Assembly: GCA_018105865.1 (NCBI GenBank)
Contig: CM030837.1
Coordinates: forward strand, 15,129,725 to 15,193,724
Length of the DNA: 64,000 bases
From: Metaphire vulgaris
Lineage: Eukaryota > Annelida > Clitellata > Crassiclitellata > Megascolecidae
Direction of reading: 5' to 3'
Translations under genes and position numbers: made by a program
In this document: positions 10,839-20,892 of the stretch, piece by piece
Layout of the letters: every line of letters starts with the position of its first letter
Numbering within the stretch: the stretch's first letter is position 1
The notes under the pieces: model-generated
What the model saw: the letters and a program-made list of their open reading frames with translations, nothing else
Database searches by the model: none
Told to the model about the DNA's origin: nothing

Positions 10839-13800
10839 TATTAATTTATTATTATTACTTAATGCCAAATGCATTACTAAAGTAGTGCTATAGAAGTTCT
10901 TTAGTTAGCTAATTAGTTTTTGCTATTTTATATTGTAATCTGTCTTCAGGTGATTCATGAACATCTGAATCGTGGAATCATGTACACTTACACGATACCA
11001 AGTCAGAAGGGTCAGTCGTCGCCTAACCACAGACACCACTTCCGACATCATGGCCGCCGACATTTTATGTCGTCGACACTTCCTACGTCTTTGCTTTCAA
11101 CGGCACCTGCTTCGCTTCATTCTGATGGCAAAGAAGTTCAGTCTGATCAGGTTCATGGCGGAGGCAGCAGCAGAAGTCAGAACCATACCTCTGTGCTGGA
11201 CAACAGGCATCGACAGAAACCAGCTCTTCCGAGATTGTACCATGCGCCTGGTGGCGGTGGTTACCAGTATCCACTCGGAAATGTTCCTGCCAATCGCTTC
11301 ATCAGTACTTCAAATCAGAGTGCTGCCGGCCCAGACGCCTATCAGGCGGACTCTGCATTCAGGCCTTCGATCTATCGAGGGCCTCAGGTTCCTGGAACCG
11401 TCGATCAGTCGGAAGGCGACGGTAAACTGGACAGACGCGGTAACCCTGGAGTCGCTAGGCAACCCGGTTTCAATTATCGAGGTCCGGCTCGCCGCCCACT
11501 TCAACCGGGAATCAATCACAGGATTCAGGGTCCACCGATTCTTCAGTCACCACATGGTCAAGCGCAGCCCCCATATATCATCCCTGGTCAAAGTGGGCTC
11601 GGATATGGCCAGCCCCAGCCTGGGATCTATTCACCCGGCGTGTACGGGCAGCCTGCGTGGTATCCTAGACATCATCATCAACCTGGGGGATATCAGTCGC
11701 CGCCGTATGTTCCGTATCCATCCTATCATCAACAGGGACCGTATCCGATACATGAGCCTGCTCCGAGCGTGCAGCAGCCTTACTACCCTGTGAGAAGTCT
11801 ATCCTTGGAGCAGCCTCCTCGAGATGCGTCTGTGTACAATCCGTACGACTACTACCAGGGGAGGTACCCGTCCCCCCTCAACGATCAGAGAGCGGTGGTG
11901 CCGCCACTCGGACCCAGTTCTTCGTTGACTTTGACCGGAGTTGGTGACTTTGCTTGGAAAGTGTCCGGATTCGGTGAATGTTCCCAGACGTGCGGAGGCG
12001 GTAATTATTTTCTTCACTCGACTTTCACGACGTATCTGTCAGTTATTCCATTCCTGTTATAAAGCATCTCTGATAGGGTTGTAACTTTTCCGGAGAAGTA
12101 GAATTTTGGGAATTATTCCGAAAATTTTCTGAAATTTTCTGAAATTTCCGGAAAAATGAAACCGGAAATGCCGCGCGTATGTCCATAAAAATATTATATA
12201 GCGCTACAATACTGACAATTGTTAACAAATGCCCAATAAATGAATAGCAATAAATAGTAATAATGATAATAAAAATAACAATAGATAGTAGTAATAGTAA
12301 TAAATATTAATAAACAATAATAAACATTAATAATAATATTAATAAATAATAATAATCAACTTTTCCGGAATTATTCCGGAAAAGTGCCGCTATTTTTCCG
12401 GAAATTTCCGCAATAATTCCGGAGGAAATCTCCGGAAATTTCCGAGCTCACATCCCTAAATTCTCTGATGTCTATGTTAAGGTGTCAGACTATTAAATGC
12501 TTGTTTAAGCCTTCGTATCAGTTATGTGCCAGCTACCGAGGTCATTAGTAGCAAGTCATCAGAGAAGAGAAATGGCATCAGTGAACAATTAAAATAAGCT
12601 ATGAATGAATGTGAGGATGATGGCAATTCATTCATTCATTCATTCGTTCATTCGTTCATTCACTCTCTCACTCACTCACTCACTCATTCATTCATTCATT
12701 CATTCATTCATTCATTCATTCATTCATTCATTCATTCATTCATTCATGGCATGTGATGCATCAAGTGAGTTGAAGTGCCTGAAAAGAAGACTCTCTGTGC
12801 CTGTGATCTTATTTGGCATAAGTTTTGTTATAGAAAATAAAAACTAGTCCATCTAATGTAAGACGGTCGTAGTTTCTGTAATGTAAATAAAATAATGTAA
12901 GACGGTGTCTAAATTGTTAGTTTAAGTATTCAAAATTTTGGAGTAACAAAACTAACAATTAAACAAGTTTTGTTGTAAACGATATACCCGGTCAGGGCCG
13001 GATTAAGGTCCGAGTGGGGCTGAGAAATAAAAAAGGTAGTCGCTTCCATAATTGGAAAACTGCCTCTTGTAAAATTTCCCGCTGCCTTCACTGAAAATCT
13101 CTGACAAGCATAAAAAGGTCGTCGCTTGGAAAACGGTGGACCTATTTTTTATGGTGGGCCTGGGGCTTCAGCCCCCTCAGCCCCCGCCTTAATATGGCCC
13201 TGTACCCGGTATAAAGAACCTATTGTTAATGACTATTTTGAAATTAAATTTAAAACTAGTTGCCACTGCAAAATGAAGGACAGCTCACCAGTTGCATTTC
13301 CATCCCATATCCACAACAATTCGTCCATGAAATGCTAGATTCATTCATTTTTTATAGACATGTATGGCTGACACTTAGGCGCTAGTGCAAATGTCCATCA
13401 TGCATTTATATAGCACCTTGAAAATAATGAACTGCTAATCCACCTAATGCGCTCTGGAGACTCCATTAATTTTCAATCTGCGCTGGTGGACACGTGAGTG
13501 CCTGGGAATCTAATCCAGGTTGATGGCGGGCAGAGCAGACTGAACTAGCATGGCATGCTACTGTGGAATTGGAGACTCGACTGCTGTAGTCAGCTGATTT
13601 TGACTAGGTATTTCAGCCGCTGAATTTACTGATATTGACAGGTGTTCAGGAAACGCTAATAGTATGCATGAAGATCACTGGTGCGCAGGTTATTGTAACC
13701 GAAGAAAATTGCGATGCCGCTGTAAAGCCAACTGGACGCTCTGTTACGTGCAACACGATGGCCTGTCCACCAGGGTTAGTTGATAATATACTGTATGTAT

Positions 13801-13968
13801 AATGTATATCAAAATTTTAACCTAATTTCATATGCAATACTTGATTACTATATGATGGCAGGCCGAGCAGACTGAAATGCGGAATTGGAGACTCGACTGT
13901 TGTAGTCATCTGTGTTTGACTAGCTATTTCATATTTTAACAGTTCTAAAATAATGCAGGGACAGAGAG

Positions 13969-14034
<66 letters not shown>

Positions 14035-17000
14035 GAGAGAGAAAGAGAGGGAGAGAGAAAGATATAGAGAGAGAGAGAGAGATATATATTTTTGGCACAT
14101 GGCAAGGAAGCAGAGGATTGTCTTGAGAAAGAGGTCGTACAAGGTACCAGTGTTTTATACAGGCCTGTTAGAAGGGGAGATTCCCCCACAAAAACCCTAA
14201 AAATTCCCCCCAAAAAAAAAAAAAAATCCCAGCACTTACACAAATTTTGCATTGAACTGTGTCTTTTCCCCTCCAACCAAGTCGATTTTCCCCCGGAAAG
14301 CCTCGATTCCCCCCCCAAAGGCCTGGAGTCTGGATAAAACACTGCAAGGTACAATTCCAGGAAGAAGAGCTCAAGGAAGGCCAAGGATAACCTGGCTCGA
14401 CAACATCCAAACCTGGACGAGACTTACAACGTACCAAGCCATGAGGGCAGCTAACAATAGGCAACAATGGAAAGGGATAGTCATAGTGCGACCAACCCGC
14501 AGAGCGAGGAAGGTTAAAGAAGAAGAAGAAGAAGACCTTTGCAGAGCAATATAATTTTTTTAGCAACGATTCATGTTCGTGTGGAATGACTTTGATCTCT
14601 GAGAAAGACTCGTACTATTTGTGCCTGTCTTTACAGAAAGGTCCCAAGAATTTTCTCTTTTTATATAGTTGGCTATTCTCCGCCGATTGATGTGTTACTG
14701 TAATCTGCTGTAGACTTTGGCGCCAATTCCAGCAATAGCCGATTTGAATTGTTGATATTATCGGTACTGGCTACTTAATCGGCGGAATAAGTATGTACTT
14801 GTAGTGACATTCGGCGTTACGTGAAGAAGAAGAAGAAGATGATGATATGCATTTTACATTGTTGTTATTGTTTCATTCAAAGGTGGGAGGCGAGCAACTG
14901 GTCTGAGTGCTCAACGACCTGTGACCGTGGCCAACAGACCAGGATTGTGGAGTGTAAGCAGAGGATGAGTGCCACTTACGCGGTGAGTGTTTCGGCCACT
15001 CATTGTCTGCAGGCACCTCGACCGGAGACTTCCAGAGTATGTAACGAAGATAGACCGTGCGTGCGGTGGATGATCGGAGACTGGAGTCAGGTATGTCGCC
15101 GACTTTGACAAAGAACAGGACGCTAATGTTCGTTTACTTCTTGGTCAAGAATTGAAGAATAATTAATTGCGAAACTCTTGATTTATACTATGGAGTACCG
15201 TAAACTGTTTCTGTTGTGGTTTTCCGATTCACAAGATCTGTGAATGGACCCGGTTTACTACTTGACGACACACTTTTTAAACAGTGCAGTATATATATGT
15301 AGAATAGTTTCCACAATTGTAATTTCTGAATTAAGAAACTGTTTCTAGTTAATTTTGATCGTCTGCTAAGATTGAATCAGTAAGAATCTTGACTTGCACT
15401 GAAATTTACTGATTCCCATTTTCTAGCCATTTATGTCACTGTTCTGGAGACTTGTATATATCAAGTAGGTAATGGTACCACTAACCATTTCTTTGTCTAA
15501 TTATTGGTTTGTACAATACATGATAGAATCAAAGGCAGTGAAATAAAAAAGCACTTTGTCTTATTAACTAAGGCCAGAAAGCAGAAGGCACAAGCAAATT
15601 TGTGTCGATTCTGATTACTTGCAACACGGTTTGACCATTTTAAATGTTTTAGAGAAGTTGATAGACATTGTAACTAGCTGGATGACAGTGGCATTAATTA
15701 AGTGAGTACAAAGCAAATTCTTGATTGAATTAATTAAAAATATAAACATTGTATTACGTGTAAACTTTTAATCTTTTGTCTTTTGTGTTTCTGTTTAACC
15801 TTGTTCCAGTGTTCTACAGAATGTGGACGTGGACAGCGAACAAGAGAAGTCGTGTGCGTAAATTTTGATGACAAACCGATTCCAGAAAATAAGTGCAATG
15901 GTACGAAGCCCAAGGCCACAGATTACTGTGATATGGGGTCCTGTGCTAAGACTTGGTTTTACACAGAATGGACAGAACAGGTCAGTCTTTTACTCTGTAA
16001 TGAAATATACTGCTGTTGTTCAAGACTTTTTCCAATAATTTTGCTGCTGCCTGAAGTCAATTTAAATTCAGGTCGATATGGATATGAGCTGTGGTAAATA
16101 ATAGGATGAAGTCAAAATTTCTGATCATATATTAAATACATTTTTTGGCAGATGAATTAGCTGAAAAAGTATCACGCTTAATTTATCGAAAAAGAGCTTG
16201 TAGGCCCACAGGCCAAGCTACTACGTTATACCTTGCACCGATAAATGAATAATGCATTGATTTTATTACCTATATCTCCTAGATATAAAAGAAATTAATT
16301 GATAATCAATTTAACAAACAGTTTGTACATTCTGGTCAGTATTTAACAAACGATTCTTGCGGAACAATCCGAAACAGACCCATCACACCTCTGTGTTTAT
16401 ACATGTGGCTCTATGCAGGCAATTTTGAAACATTTTTCTCATGTATGTCTGTGTGTGCATCTGCATCAATGTGTGTGTGTTTTGGTTTATTATTCACTGT
16501 GTTTATACATTGAATAGTACGCGTGCATTTAAACAGTGTTCAACTGGTTGTGGCGATGGGGTTCACACTCGGCACATCCACTGCTCTGCTGAACCAGCGC
16601 GCTGTGGCGAGATTAACCGACCAAAATCGGAGAAGCCGTGCAAGAATGAGTTTCCCTGTGGTGGAAAATGGTTCATGGGTCCCTGGAGTGATGTGAGCAT
16701 CTGGAAAAGCACATCATTGGCATTTAATTAAAACTATATCATGACTATGGTTAAATATCAGACACACGTAAGGCTTTTATATTGGCCATTATTAAATTAC
16801 AATCCAAATTACTATATACTGTATGATTTGGTTGCAATTTTTGAAATAGTTTCCAATTGGTGCTAAAGGACTTTTAAGATAGGGTCCTTTTTTGATAATA
16901 TTGACCTTTCTTGATCATGATTTCATTCCCATATATATTAACAACCGTGTCCAATACTGTCGAAGTCAATTCTCATCATCCTTGCCAGAATGAGTTGTAG

Positions 17001-18152
17001 TATTAATCTTTTATCTAGATGACCCTCATAGTCAAATTTCAGAATTATAGATTCTTATTTCACTGGACTGATTTAAAGCTTGGGTCTCATTACATGCGTT
17101 TCGATGTATTAGCAGCACAGAAGAATTCCATGTATCATAATATGAAACCATCTCGTTTAACCAAATCAACAGTTAGTAGGCATGAAAACATAAGACTGAA
17201 ACTTTTTTTTTATTTTCAAAGGTAAAAATTTGATTGGTTGTTCCTGACACTGTTAACAGTATTTCTTTCATAAACTGAAGTACTGCTAACCCTTGCTAAT
17301 TTTCAGTGTACAGCCTCTTGTGGCGAAGGAGTCATCAAACGAGATGTTGTGTGCATGAAGAAACTTGGCAAAGCGATGGCAATTGTCAGCGATGAGAATT
17401 GTGAAGAAAGTGAAAAACCAGAATCGGAGGAAGCGTGTGAGTTAGAGGCATGTCAGTCAGAGTGGTACATGACAGACTGGGTTGAGGTGAGTGGTGGATA
17501 CATCAGAACAAACAATCAAAATTATGTCTGACTGTTGTTAAGAAACAAACAATGCACAAAGTTTATCAACTAATAAGCAAATTGAGTGAGATATGAGTAT
17601 ATATTTGTCCAGTGTTTATTCTAGCCACCTAGATGTTGAGGGGGGAGTTTAACATGTTTGAGGGGGGGACAAAGTTTCTCATGTTTGACAAGCAAAAAAA
17701 GGTTATCATTGTATATTTCCCTTTGAAATGCTTCACAAACAGGTAAAAAGGCCATCCTTATATTTTTTCCCTCTCCAAGTGCAAAAAACCCCCGTCGTCA
17801 AATTTTTTTGGGAAATTCACCCCAAGCTAAAATGTTAAATTGTTGGGGGGAAATTCCCCCCAGAGAAGGCCTAGAAAAGGGTTCTACGATTTGTGACTCT
17901 TGATGGCGTGGTCTAAACTCTAATGCAAAGATTTGTCATCGGTGATTTTGATTGCTGATCAAAGATCTTCCAAGTTCAGGTTTTGCTCCCTTCCAAGGTA
18001 GTGGTCTTTGGTGGTTATTTTCGATAAATGGCCCAGTGATATTGTCCAGTCAAATTTGCTGATGACATTCAGAAAGACTTAAAAGATAGAATCCCAAATT
18101 TTTAGATAATCATGCCCTATTCTATTGTTTTCTGTCATGACATTAAATCCCC

Positions 18153-18190
<38 letters not shown>

Positions 18191-20178
18191 CGACGACAAC
18201 GACGATGTAGATGTTGTTGGTGACGATGATGATGACGATGATGACGATAGGGGTAATGACAATAATAATGACAATTCTTAAAAATTGCTTGGGTTGGACC
18301 TTAATGATGACTTTTGGAATTTGTTTTGGCTGTTTAATTTCTAAGATTTTATTCGGATTAATTCTTTTACGTTCTGCAATTGTACATTTATTTGGATATT
18401 CGTGAAAGCATCTTTTTTCTGTGATCTCATTTTAACAGTGCTCAAGGTCATGTGACACGGGTCTGCGGTTACGTGAGGTGAAATGTCTGGATGAGAATCA
18501 AGAACCTTCGCAGTCGTGTGACCCTCTTGAAAAGCCAGAGACGAAACAGTCGTGCAATACTCAGAAATGCCCCTCTAGGGCAGAACTGAGTGATAATGCA
18601 CAGCCTCTGGGTAGCTTGACACTATCTTAATACACTTACTAAGTTACTGGCTTTACCCGGCGACGCATTGCTGTCTGAATCTCTTCTCCCCTCACCCTCT
18701 CTGGTCCACACCGCCTTCCCAAATGTTCTTTCCCATTATTATTATTATTATTAATTCTGACAATTTCATATAGCGCAATACGCATAGCGAAGGCTAAAGT
18801 CAAGAGCGCTTTACAAATGTCCCTAATAGGAGATATTAAATAAATATGTTTTAAGGTTCCTAGTGAACAGTTCAGGAGATGTCACCCTAGTCACGTCCAC
18901 CGGCAGGGAATTCCAAAGCAAAGGGTTGCCCCTCGAAACAGACCGATCCCCAAATTTTGCTGTCGTAGACGGGGGTGGAACCACCAATTGAGAACGGCTG
19001 CTTGATCGAAGCTGCGAGCGCCGATCAGACGACTTGGGCTTACAGACCAGAGCCGTTAAGTACTCGGGGCAGAAAGGGTCATTTAACGTCCTAAATGTAA
19101 ACCAGCAACGTTTTACGCTCCGGAATCCGGAGCCAGTGAAGTTTGTCTCGTAATAGCGGTGTCACATGCTCATTCCACCTAGCGCCGAAGATCAGACGTG
19201 CTGAAACATTTAGCACCATCTGAAGACGGTTTTTGACAGGAAGTCCGAGTAAGATACTGTTACAATAATCCACTCGTGATAGAATGAGGGATCGACATCC
19301 CATGTAACCCTCGAAACCCCATTTCCCCTATCATCTTTTCCATCTCTTTTCTCTCTCTTTTCCCGTTTTCCTCACTTTCCTTCTTTCTCTCCTCCCCTCC
19401 ATCTCCAAATCCCGCTCCCTCTTCCTCTCCCCCTCCTTCTGCCTCTCATCTCCCTCTCTTTCTCCTCCCTTTGGCAACTCCAACATTTGTTGGAGGTCCC
19501 TGTCCCTTCGGGACCTCCAACAAAACCCCTCTCACTTTCTCCGTGCTCTCAAACGTTGGTAAGTAAGCAAAATCTTGTGAATTTATATAGCGCTTGGAAA
19601 GCAACACAACAGTAGCTGCTAATTCTTAGGCGCTTAGTCTATCTTAAAATTGTTATGGGAAAGGTGAATGATCAGCCAGGCAATGGTCAATATATCCGGA
19701 GGATAGTGATGCTAGGCTGTTAGAGCTATGGAGGGAATGATTTTTAGAAAAGGAAGGATTTAAGCTTTGATCTGAAGACAACTGCATCCCCTGGAAGGCA
19801 AAAGCTATGGCGACAGTTCACCCCCTTGCATCGGAGGAACACGTAACAAGGGGAACAAAGAGGAACATGTGCCACTTCATAATGCATGGAAGTATCCGGA
19901 TATATTGACCAATGACAGTAATACTGGTATATATGCAAAAGACGACTCAATAACAATATGCTTAAATTGAGCCTTCACGTAATTATTGCTGGTATATGGG
20001 CAGAGCTATGTGATTTTCTTCAAATTTTGTGTCTGATGTCTGTTTTGCAGTAATTTCATGCCAGGACAAGTTCAAGAACTGCCGCGTCGTTGTTCAGGCG
20101 CGGTTGTGTCGTTATCCATATTATAAAGACGTGTGCTGCTTTTCTTGCATCAGCCACGATCACGATGAAGAAACGTAG
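8944..20178 (+). CDS. ADAMTS-like matrix protein, ADAMTSL4/ADAMTSL6 (THSD4) type, 3' part of gene
   Basis: Nine exons (8944-9125, 10950-12000, 13642-13774, 14883-15090, 15810-15980, 16537-16692, 17307-17486, 18439-18610, 20051-20178) join in a single frame of about 793 codons with compatible phases. Order: end of the ADAMTS spacer (INGNW, YEGAGTVFTYY, then LNRGIMYTYTIP), about 310 residues rich in Pro, Gly, Tyr, His and Gln, six TSP type 1 repeats, and a PLAC domain with six Cys before the stop. No protease domain lies in the sequenced part. The six TSRs plus PLAC without further domains match ADAMTSL4/ADAMTSL6, which are secreted proteins that bind fibrillin microfibrils; papilin or lacunin relatives are the alternative. 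Five introns fall just before the first Cys of a TSR. The 5' exons (signal peptide, first TSR, start of spacer) are not visible in 1-8.9 kb. Function is inferred from the family. Confidence 0.85.
9188..9376. mobile_element. hAT MITE, CAGGGTTAT family, intronic
   Basis: CAGGGTTATTTCTAGGAT and GAATATCCCTG ends. The flanks CTAGGATC and CTTGGATC are an 8-bp duplication with one mismatch. It contains GGACAAGAAAAAAGGTCATC. It sits in the intron after the spacer exon. Confidence 0.9.
9790..10520 (-). mobile_element. LINE 3' end with RT C-terminus (CR1/L2-like)
   Basis: On the minus strand a 128-codon frame (10410 to 10024) contains LKSLHWLKITERIQYKI, YLRSLL and RAFSYVSPELWNSIP, the conserved C-terminal region of CR1/L2-type reverse transcriptases. 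It is followed by a 3' UTR with GGCGCTATAGAAATCC and a terminal TTACTTACTT at about 9790. Related copies lie at 19557-19790 (minus) and 26745-27356 (plus). Confidence 0.85.
10740..10850 (+). mobile_element. LINE 3' terminus with (TTA)n tail
   Basis: TTTCTAAACCACTTTAAATCA directly precedes a TTA tract (about 10779-10850). The same junction recurs at 24536, 27466 and 32648, so the microsatellite is the tail of a LINE family. Confidence 0.7.
10950..12000 (+). CDS. ADAMTSL exon: end of spacer, low-complexity insert, start of TSR2
   Basis: Acceptor TCTTCAG at 10949; donor GCG|GTAATT after 12000 (phase 1). The first residues VIHEHLNRGIMYTYTIPS complete the spacer (family consensus NPGxxYEYTIP). 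About 310 residues of Pro/Gly/Tyr/His/Gln-rich sequence follow, with no predicted fold. The last residues FAWKVSGFGECSQTCGGG open a thrombospondin repeat. A second frame is also open for 273 codons over the low-complexity part, which I attribute to composition. Confidence 0.88.
12075..12461. mobile_element. MITE with TTTTCCGG/CCGGAAA arms
   Basis: AGGGTTGTAACTTTTCCGGA at the left is roughly inverted in CGGAAATTTCCGAGCTCACATCCCTA at the right. TCTCTGAT occurs on both sides (12067-12074 and 12462-12469) as a possible 8-bp duplication. Both arms iterate a TTTCCGGAA phrase, and the centre is an AATAAT-rich tract. Confidence 0.6.
12626..12746. repeat. (ATTC)n microsatellite
   Basis: ATTC units with an interruption of ACTC units near 12660-12685. 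The open frame over it (HSFIHSFI...) is repeat-derived. Confidence 0.95.
12993..13202. mobile_element. hAT MITE, CAGGGCCGGATTAAG family
   Basis: CAGGGCCGGATTAAGG and CTTAATATGGCCCTG ends with a perfect target duplication TACCCGGT (12985-12992, 13203-13210). It contains CTGACAAGCATAAAAAGGTC. Confidence 0.95.
13522..13615 (+). repeat. Direct repeat, copy A, flanking a TSR exon
   Basis: Shares GGAATTGGAGACTCGACTG, GTAGTCA and TTTGACTAG blocks with copy B at 13853-13933. The two copies bracket the exon 13642-13774. Confidence 0.75.
13642..13774 (+). CDS. ADAMTSL exon: remainder of first C-terminal TSR
   Basis: Acceptor ATTGACAG; two bases complete a Gly codon, giving CGGG-VQETLIVCMK...EENCDAA...SVTCNTMACPP. 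Donor CCAGG|GTTAGT, phase 2. Cys spacing fits a thrombospondin repeat. Confidence 0.85.
13853..13933 (+). repeat. Direct repeat, copy B, flanking a TSR exon
   Basis: Second copy of the segment at 13522-13615, lying in the downstream intron; it lacks the TAGCATGGCATGCTAC stretch of copy A. Confidence 0.75.
13966..14083. repeat. (GA)n microsatellite
   Basis: Long GA tract with a few GATA interruptions. Three minus-strand open frames (SLSLSL...) derive from it. Confidence 0.95.
14093..14545 (+). mobile_element. LINE tail (endonuclease-RT type) split by a MITE
   Basis: Translation before the MITE ends EDCLEKEVVQGT. After it, the frame reads IPGRRAQGRPRITWLDNI, QTWTRL and ANNRQQWKGIV, which is the GRRxRGRPRxRWxDNIxxWTG...DRxxWR C-terminal signature of jockey/RTE-like LINEs. 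It ends in GAAGAAGAA repeats. Confidence 0.75.
14148..14344. mobile_element. MITE, CAGTGTTTTAT family, nested in a LINE tail
   Basis: CAGTGTTTTATACAGGCCT and the degenerate inverse ending GGATAAAACACTG. Perfect target duplication CAAGGTAC (14140-14147, 14345-14352). Excision rejoins the LINE frame. Confidence 0.92.
14883..15090 (+). CDS. ADAMTSL exon: TSR and W-motif of next TSR
   Basis: Acceptor TTCAAAG at 14882, donor CAG|GTATGT. Encodes WEASNWSECSTTCDRGQQTR...RVCNEDRPC then WMIGDWSQ. The WxxxxW...CSxTC layout is canonical; the linker between the second and third Cys is longer than usual. Confidence 0.9.
15091..15809 (+). other. Intron, no repeats recognised
   Basis: AT-rich intron with good donor GTATGT and acceptor TTGTTCCAG. 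Nothing else supported. Confidence 0.6.
15810..15980 (+). CDS. ADAMTSL exon: TSR
   Basis: Phase 0 at both ends. CSTECGRGQRTREVVC...CDMGSCAKTWFYTEWTEQ: one Cys-rich repeat body followed by the Trp motif of the next repeat. Donor CAG|GTCAGT. Confidence 0.92.
15981..16536 (+). other. Intron, nothing recognised
   Basis: AT-rich, contains short TG-rich stretches around 16440-16480; no independent feature supported. Confidence 0.5.
16537..16692 (+). CDS. ADAMTSL exon: TSR
   Basis: Acceptor TTTAAACAG, donor GAT|GTGAGC, phase 0 both ends. CSTGCGDGVHTRHIHC...PCKNEFPCGGKWFMGPWSD. Confidence 0.92.
16693..17306 (+). other. Intron, nothing recognised
   Basis: AT-rich; an open frame of 68 codons at 17019 has no similarity I recognise and no splice or codon support. 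Confidence 0.5.
17307..17486 (+). CDS. ADAMTSL exon: TSR
   Basis: Acceptor ATTTTCAG, donor GAG|GTGAGT, phase 0. CTASCGEGVIKRDVVC...ACELEACQSEWYMTDWVE. Confidence 0.92.
17610..17880. mobile_element. MITE, CAGTGTTTATTCTAG family, right end decayed
   Basis: CAGTGTTTATTCTAGCC at the left matches 24816. The right end reads AGAAGGCCTAGAA and then diverges. The body has GGGGGGAA/TTCCCCCC blocks and TTGACAAGCAAAAAAAGGTT at about 17683. Confidence 0.7.
18155..18260. repeat. (GAT)n microsatellite
   Basis: GAT/GAC units with interruptions, intronic. Confidence 0.9.
18439..18610 (+). CDS. ADAMTSL exon: last TSR
   Basis: Acceptor TTTAACAG. CSRSCDTGLRLREVKC...SCDPLEKPETKQSCNTQKC, then a short linker. 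I place the donor at CTGG|GTAGCT (phase 1), because the single leftover G joins TA of the exon at 20051 to make a Val codon and continue into the PLAC domain. Read-through instead gives a stop at about 18629. Confidence 0.85.
18640..19530. mobile_element. Pyrimidine-rich repeat interrupted by a LINE fragment
   Basis: Left part 18640-18740 (GCTTTACCCGGCGACGCATT then CT-rich) and right part 19316-19530 (CT-rich) look like one element split by the LINE at 18745-19315. The right part ends in a perfect 14-bp hairpin (19487-19523) with a 9-nt loop. Confidence 0.45.
18745..19315 (-). mobile_element. LINE 3' fragment (CR1/L2-like)
   Basis: Minus-strand frame from 19303 to 19091 has VDYCNSILLGLP, NVSARLIFGARW, HVTPLLRDKLHWLRIPER, the standard CR1-like RT C-terminal motifs. 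The 3' UTR contains AAGTCAAGAGCGCTTTACAA in reverse and ends in (TTA)n near 18738. Confidence 0.85.
19557..19790 (-). mobile_element. LINE 3' UTR copy
   Basis: Matches 9790-10020 (ACAACAGTAGCTGCTA, ATCAGCCAGGCAAT, GAGCTATGGAGG blocks), oriented minus, truncated before the RT frame. Confidence 0.8.
20051..20178 (+). CDS. ADAMTSL terminal exon: PLAC domain and stop
   Basis: Acceptor GTTTTGCAG. Encodes ISCQDKFKNCRVVVQ, then LCRYPYYKDVCCFSC, ISHDHDEET and a TAG stop at 20176-20178. The six cysteines in C-C-C-CC-C order are the PLAC (protease and lacunin) signature, which ends papilin, ADAMTSL4, ADAMTSL6 and several ADAMTSs. The exon is too short to stand out as a frame by itself. Confidence 0.9.
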
Positions 20179-20753
20179 AGACGCAGCTCGACAATTGGAG
20201 CGTTGCGACATCTGCTAGTCTCTCTCTCCATTTGTCAGTCAACAACTCGAGTCTTGATTAGTCTGCCATCGTTTGTTCAGTTTCATCTTTCGTTCGGGGT
20301 TCTCTGGCAACAAATCTCCAGTTTTATGCGAGCATAGAGTATTTTATATCTCGAGAAATGATCTTTGTAATTAGTCTCCTCGTATTGTTGTTTCATATGA
20401 TTCCTGAAACTCAAGGGAAATTTAGTGCTTATATTGAACTTGACCAGCTGAATTGAACTAGAAGACGCTCTGGTTAATTCAGTGCAGTTCGTATGTATGG
20501 GACTCCATGAGACAGCCTCCTTTAGCGATGCTAGCATGATATGAACCAAGAAATGATTGTCATATTTTTAGATAGCTCAAATGTATGCATATGGCTAGTA
20601 CTGCATTTTTTCTGCTAAATTTATGTCTTATGTTTAGCTATGACTAGGTAGTAGTACGCTGTTACCCTGTACGGCTGTCTGAAGTATTTTTATGGAGTTA
20701 ATACTGTATTTTCCTAGAGAAACACGAGACAGAGACTGGCGATTTTTATTAAT

Positions 20754-20835
20754 TAATAATGTAGTCGTCACACGATTCACGGATCGTGTGACAACTGTCA
20801 CACGATTCGTGAATCGTGTGACGACTACATTATTA
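20754..20835. repeat. Near-perfect palindrome, 40-bp arms, 2-bp spacer
   Basis: Left arm 20754-20793 and right arm 20796-20835 are inverted copies with a single mismatch. Each arm contains a smaller palindrome CACACGAT...ATCGTGTG. It lies 575 bp after the ADAMTSL stop, so it may be in the 3' UTR or just outside the gene. Confidence 0.95.
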
Positions 20836-20892
20836 ATTATTAATGACAGATGGGCCAGTAGTCGAGAAATTGGGTTTCCTTTCTCCTATATG

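Noticed and set aside
10972..11793. 273-codon second frame inside the ADAMTSL exon
   Set aside because: No start context, no recognisable domain; best explained by skewed composition of the real coding frame. Noted as part of a finding only.
18611..18630. Stop codon shortly after the last TSR, suggesting the ADAMTSL gene ends here
   Set aside because: A donor at 18610 joins in phase to the PLAC exon at 20051, which is the expected C-terminus.
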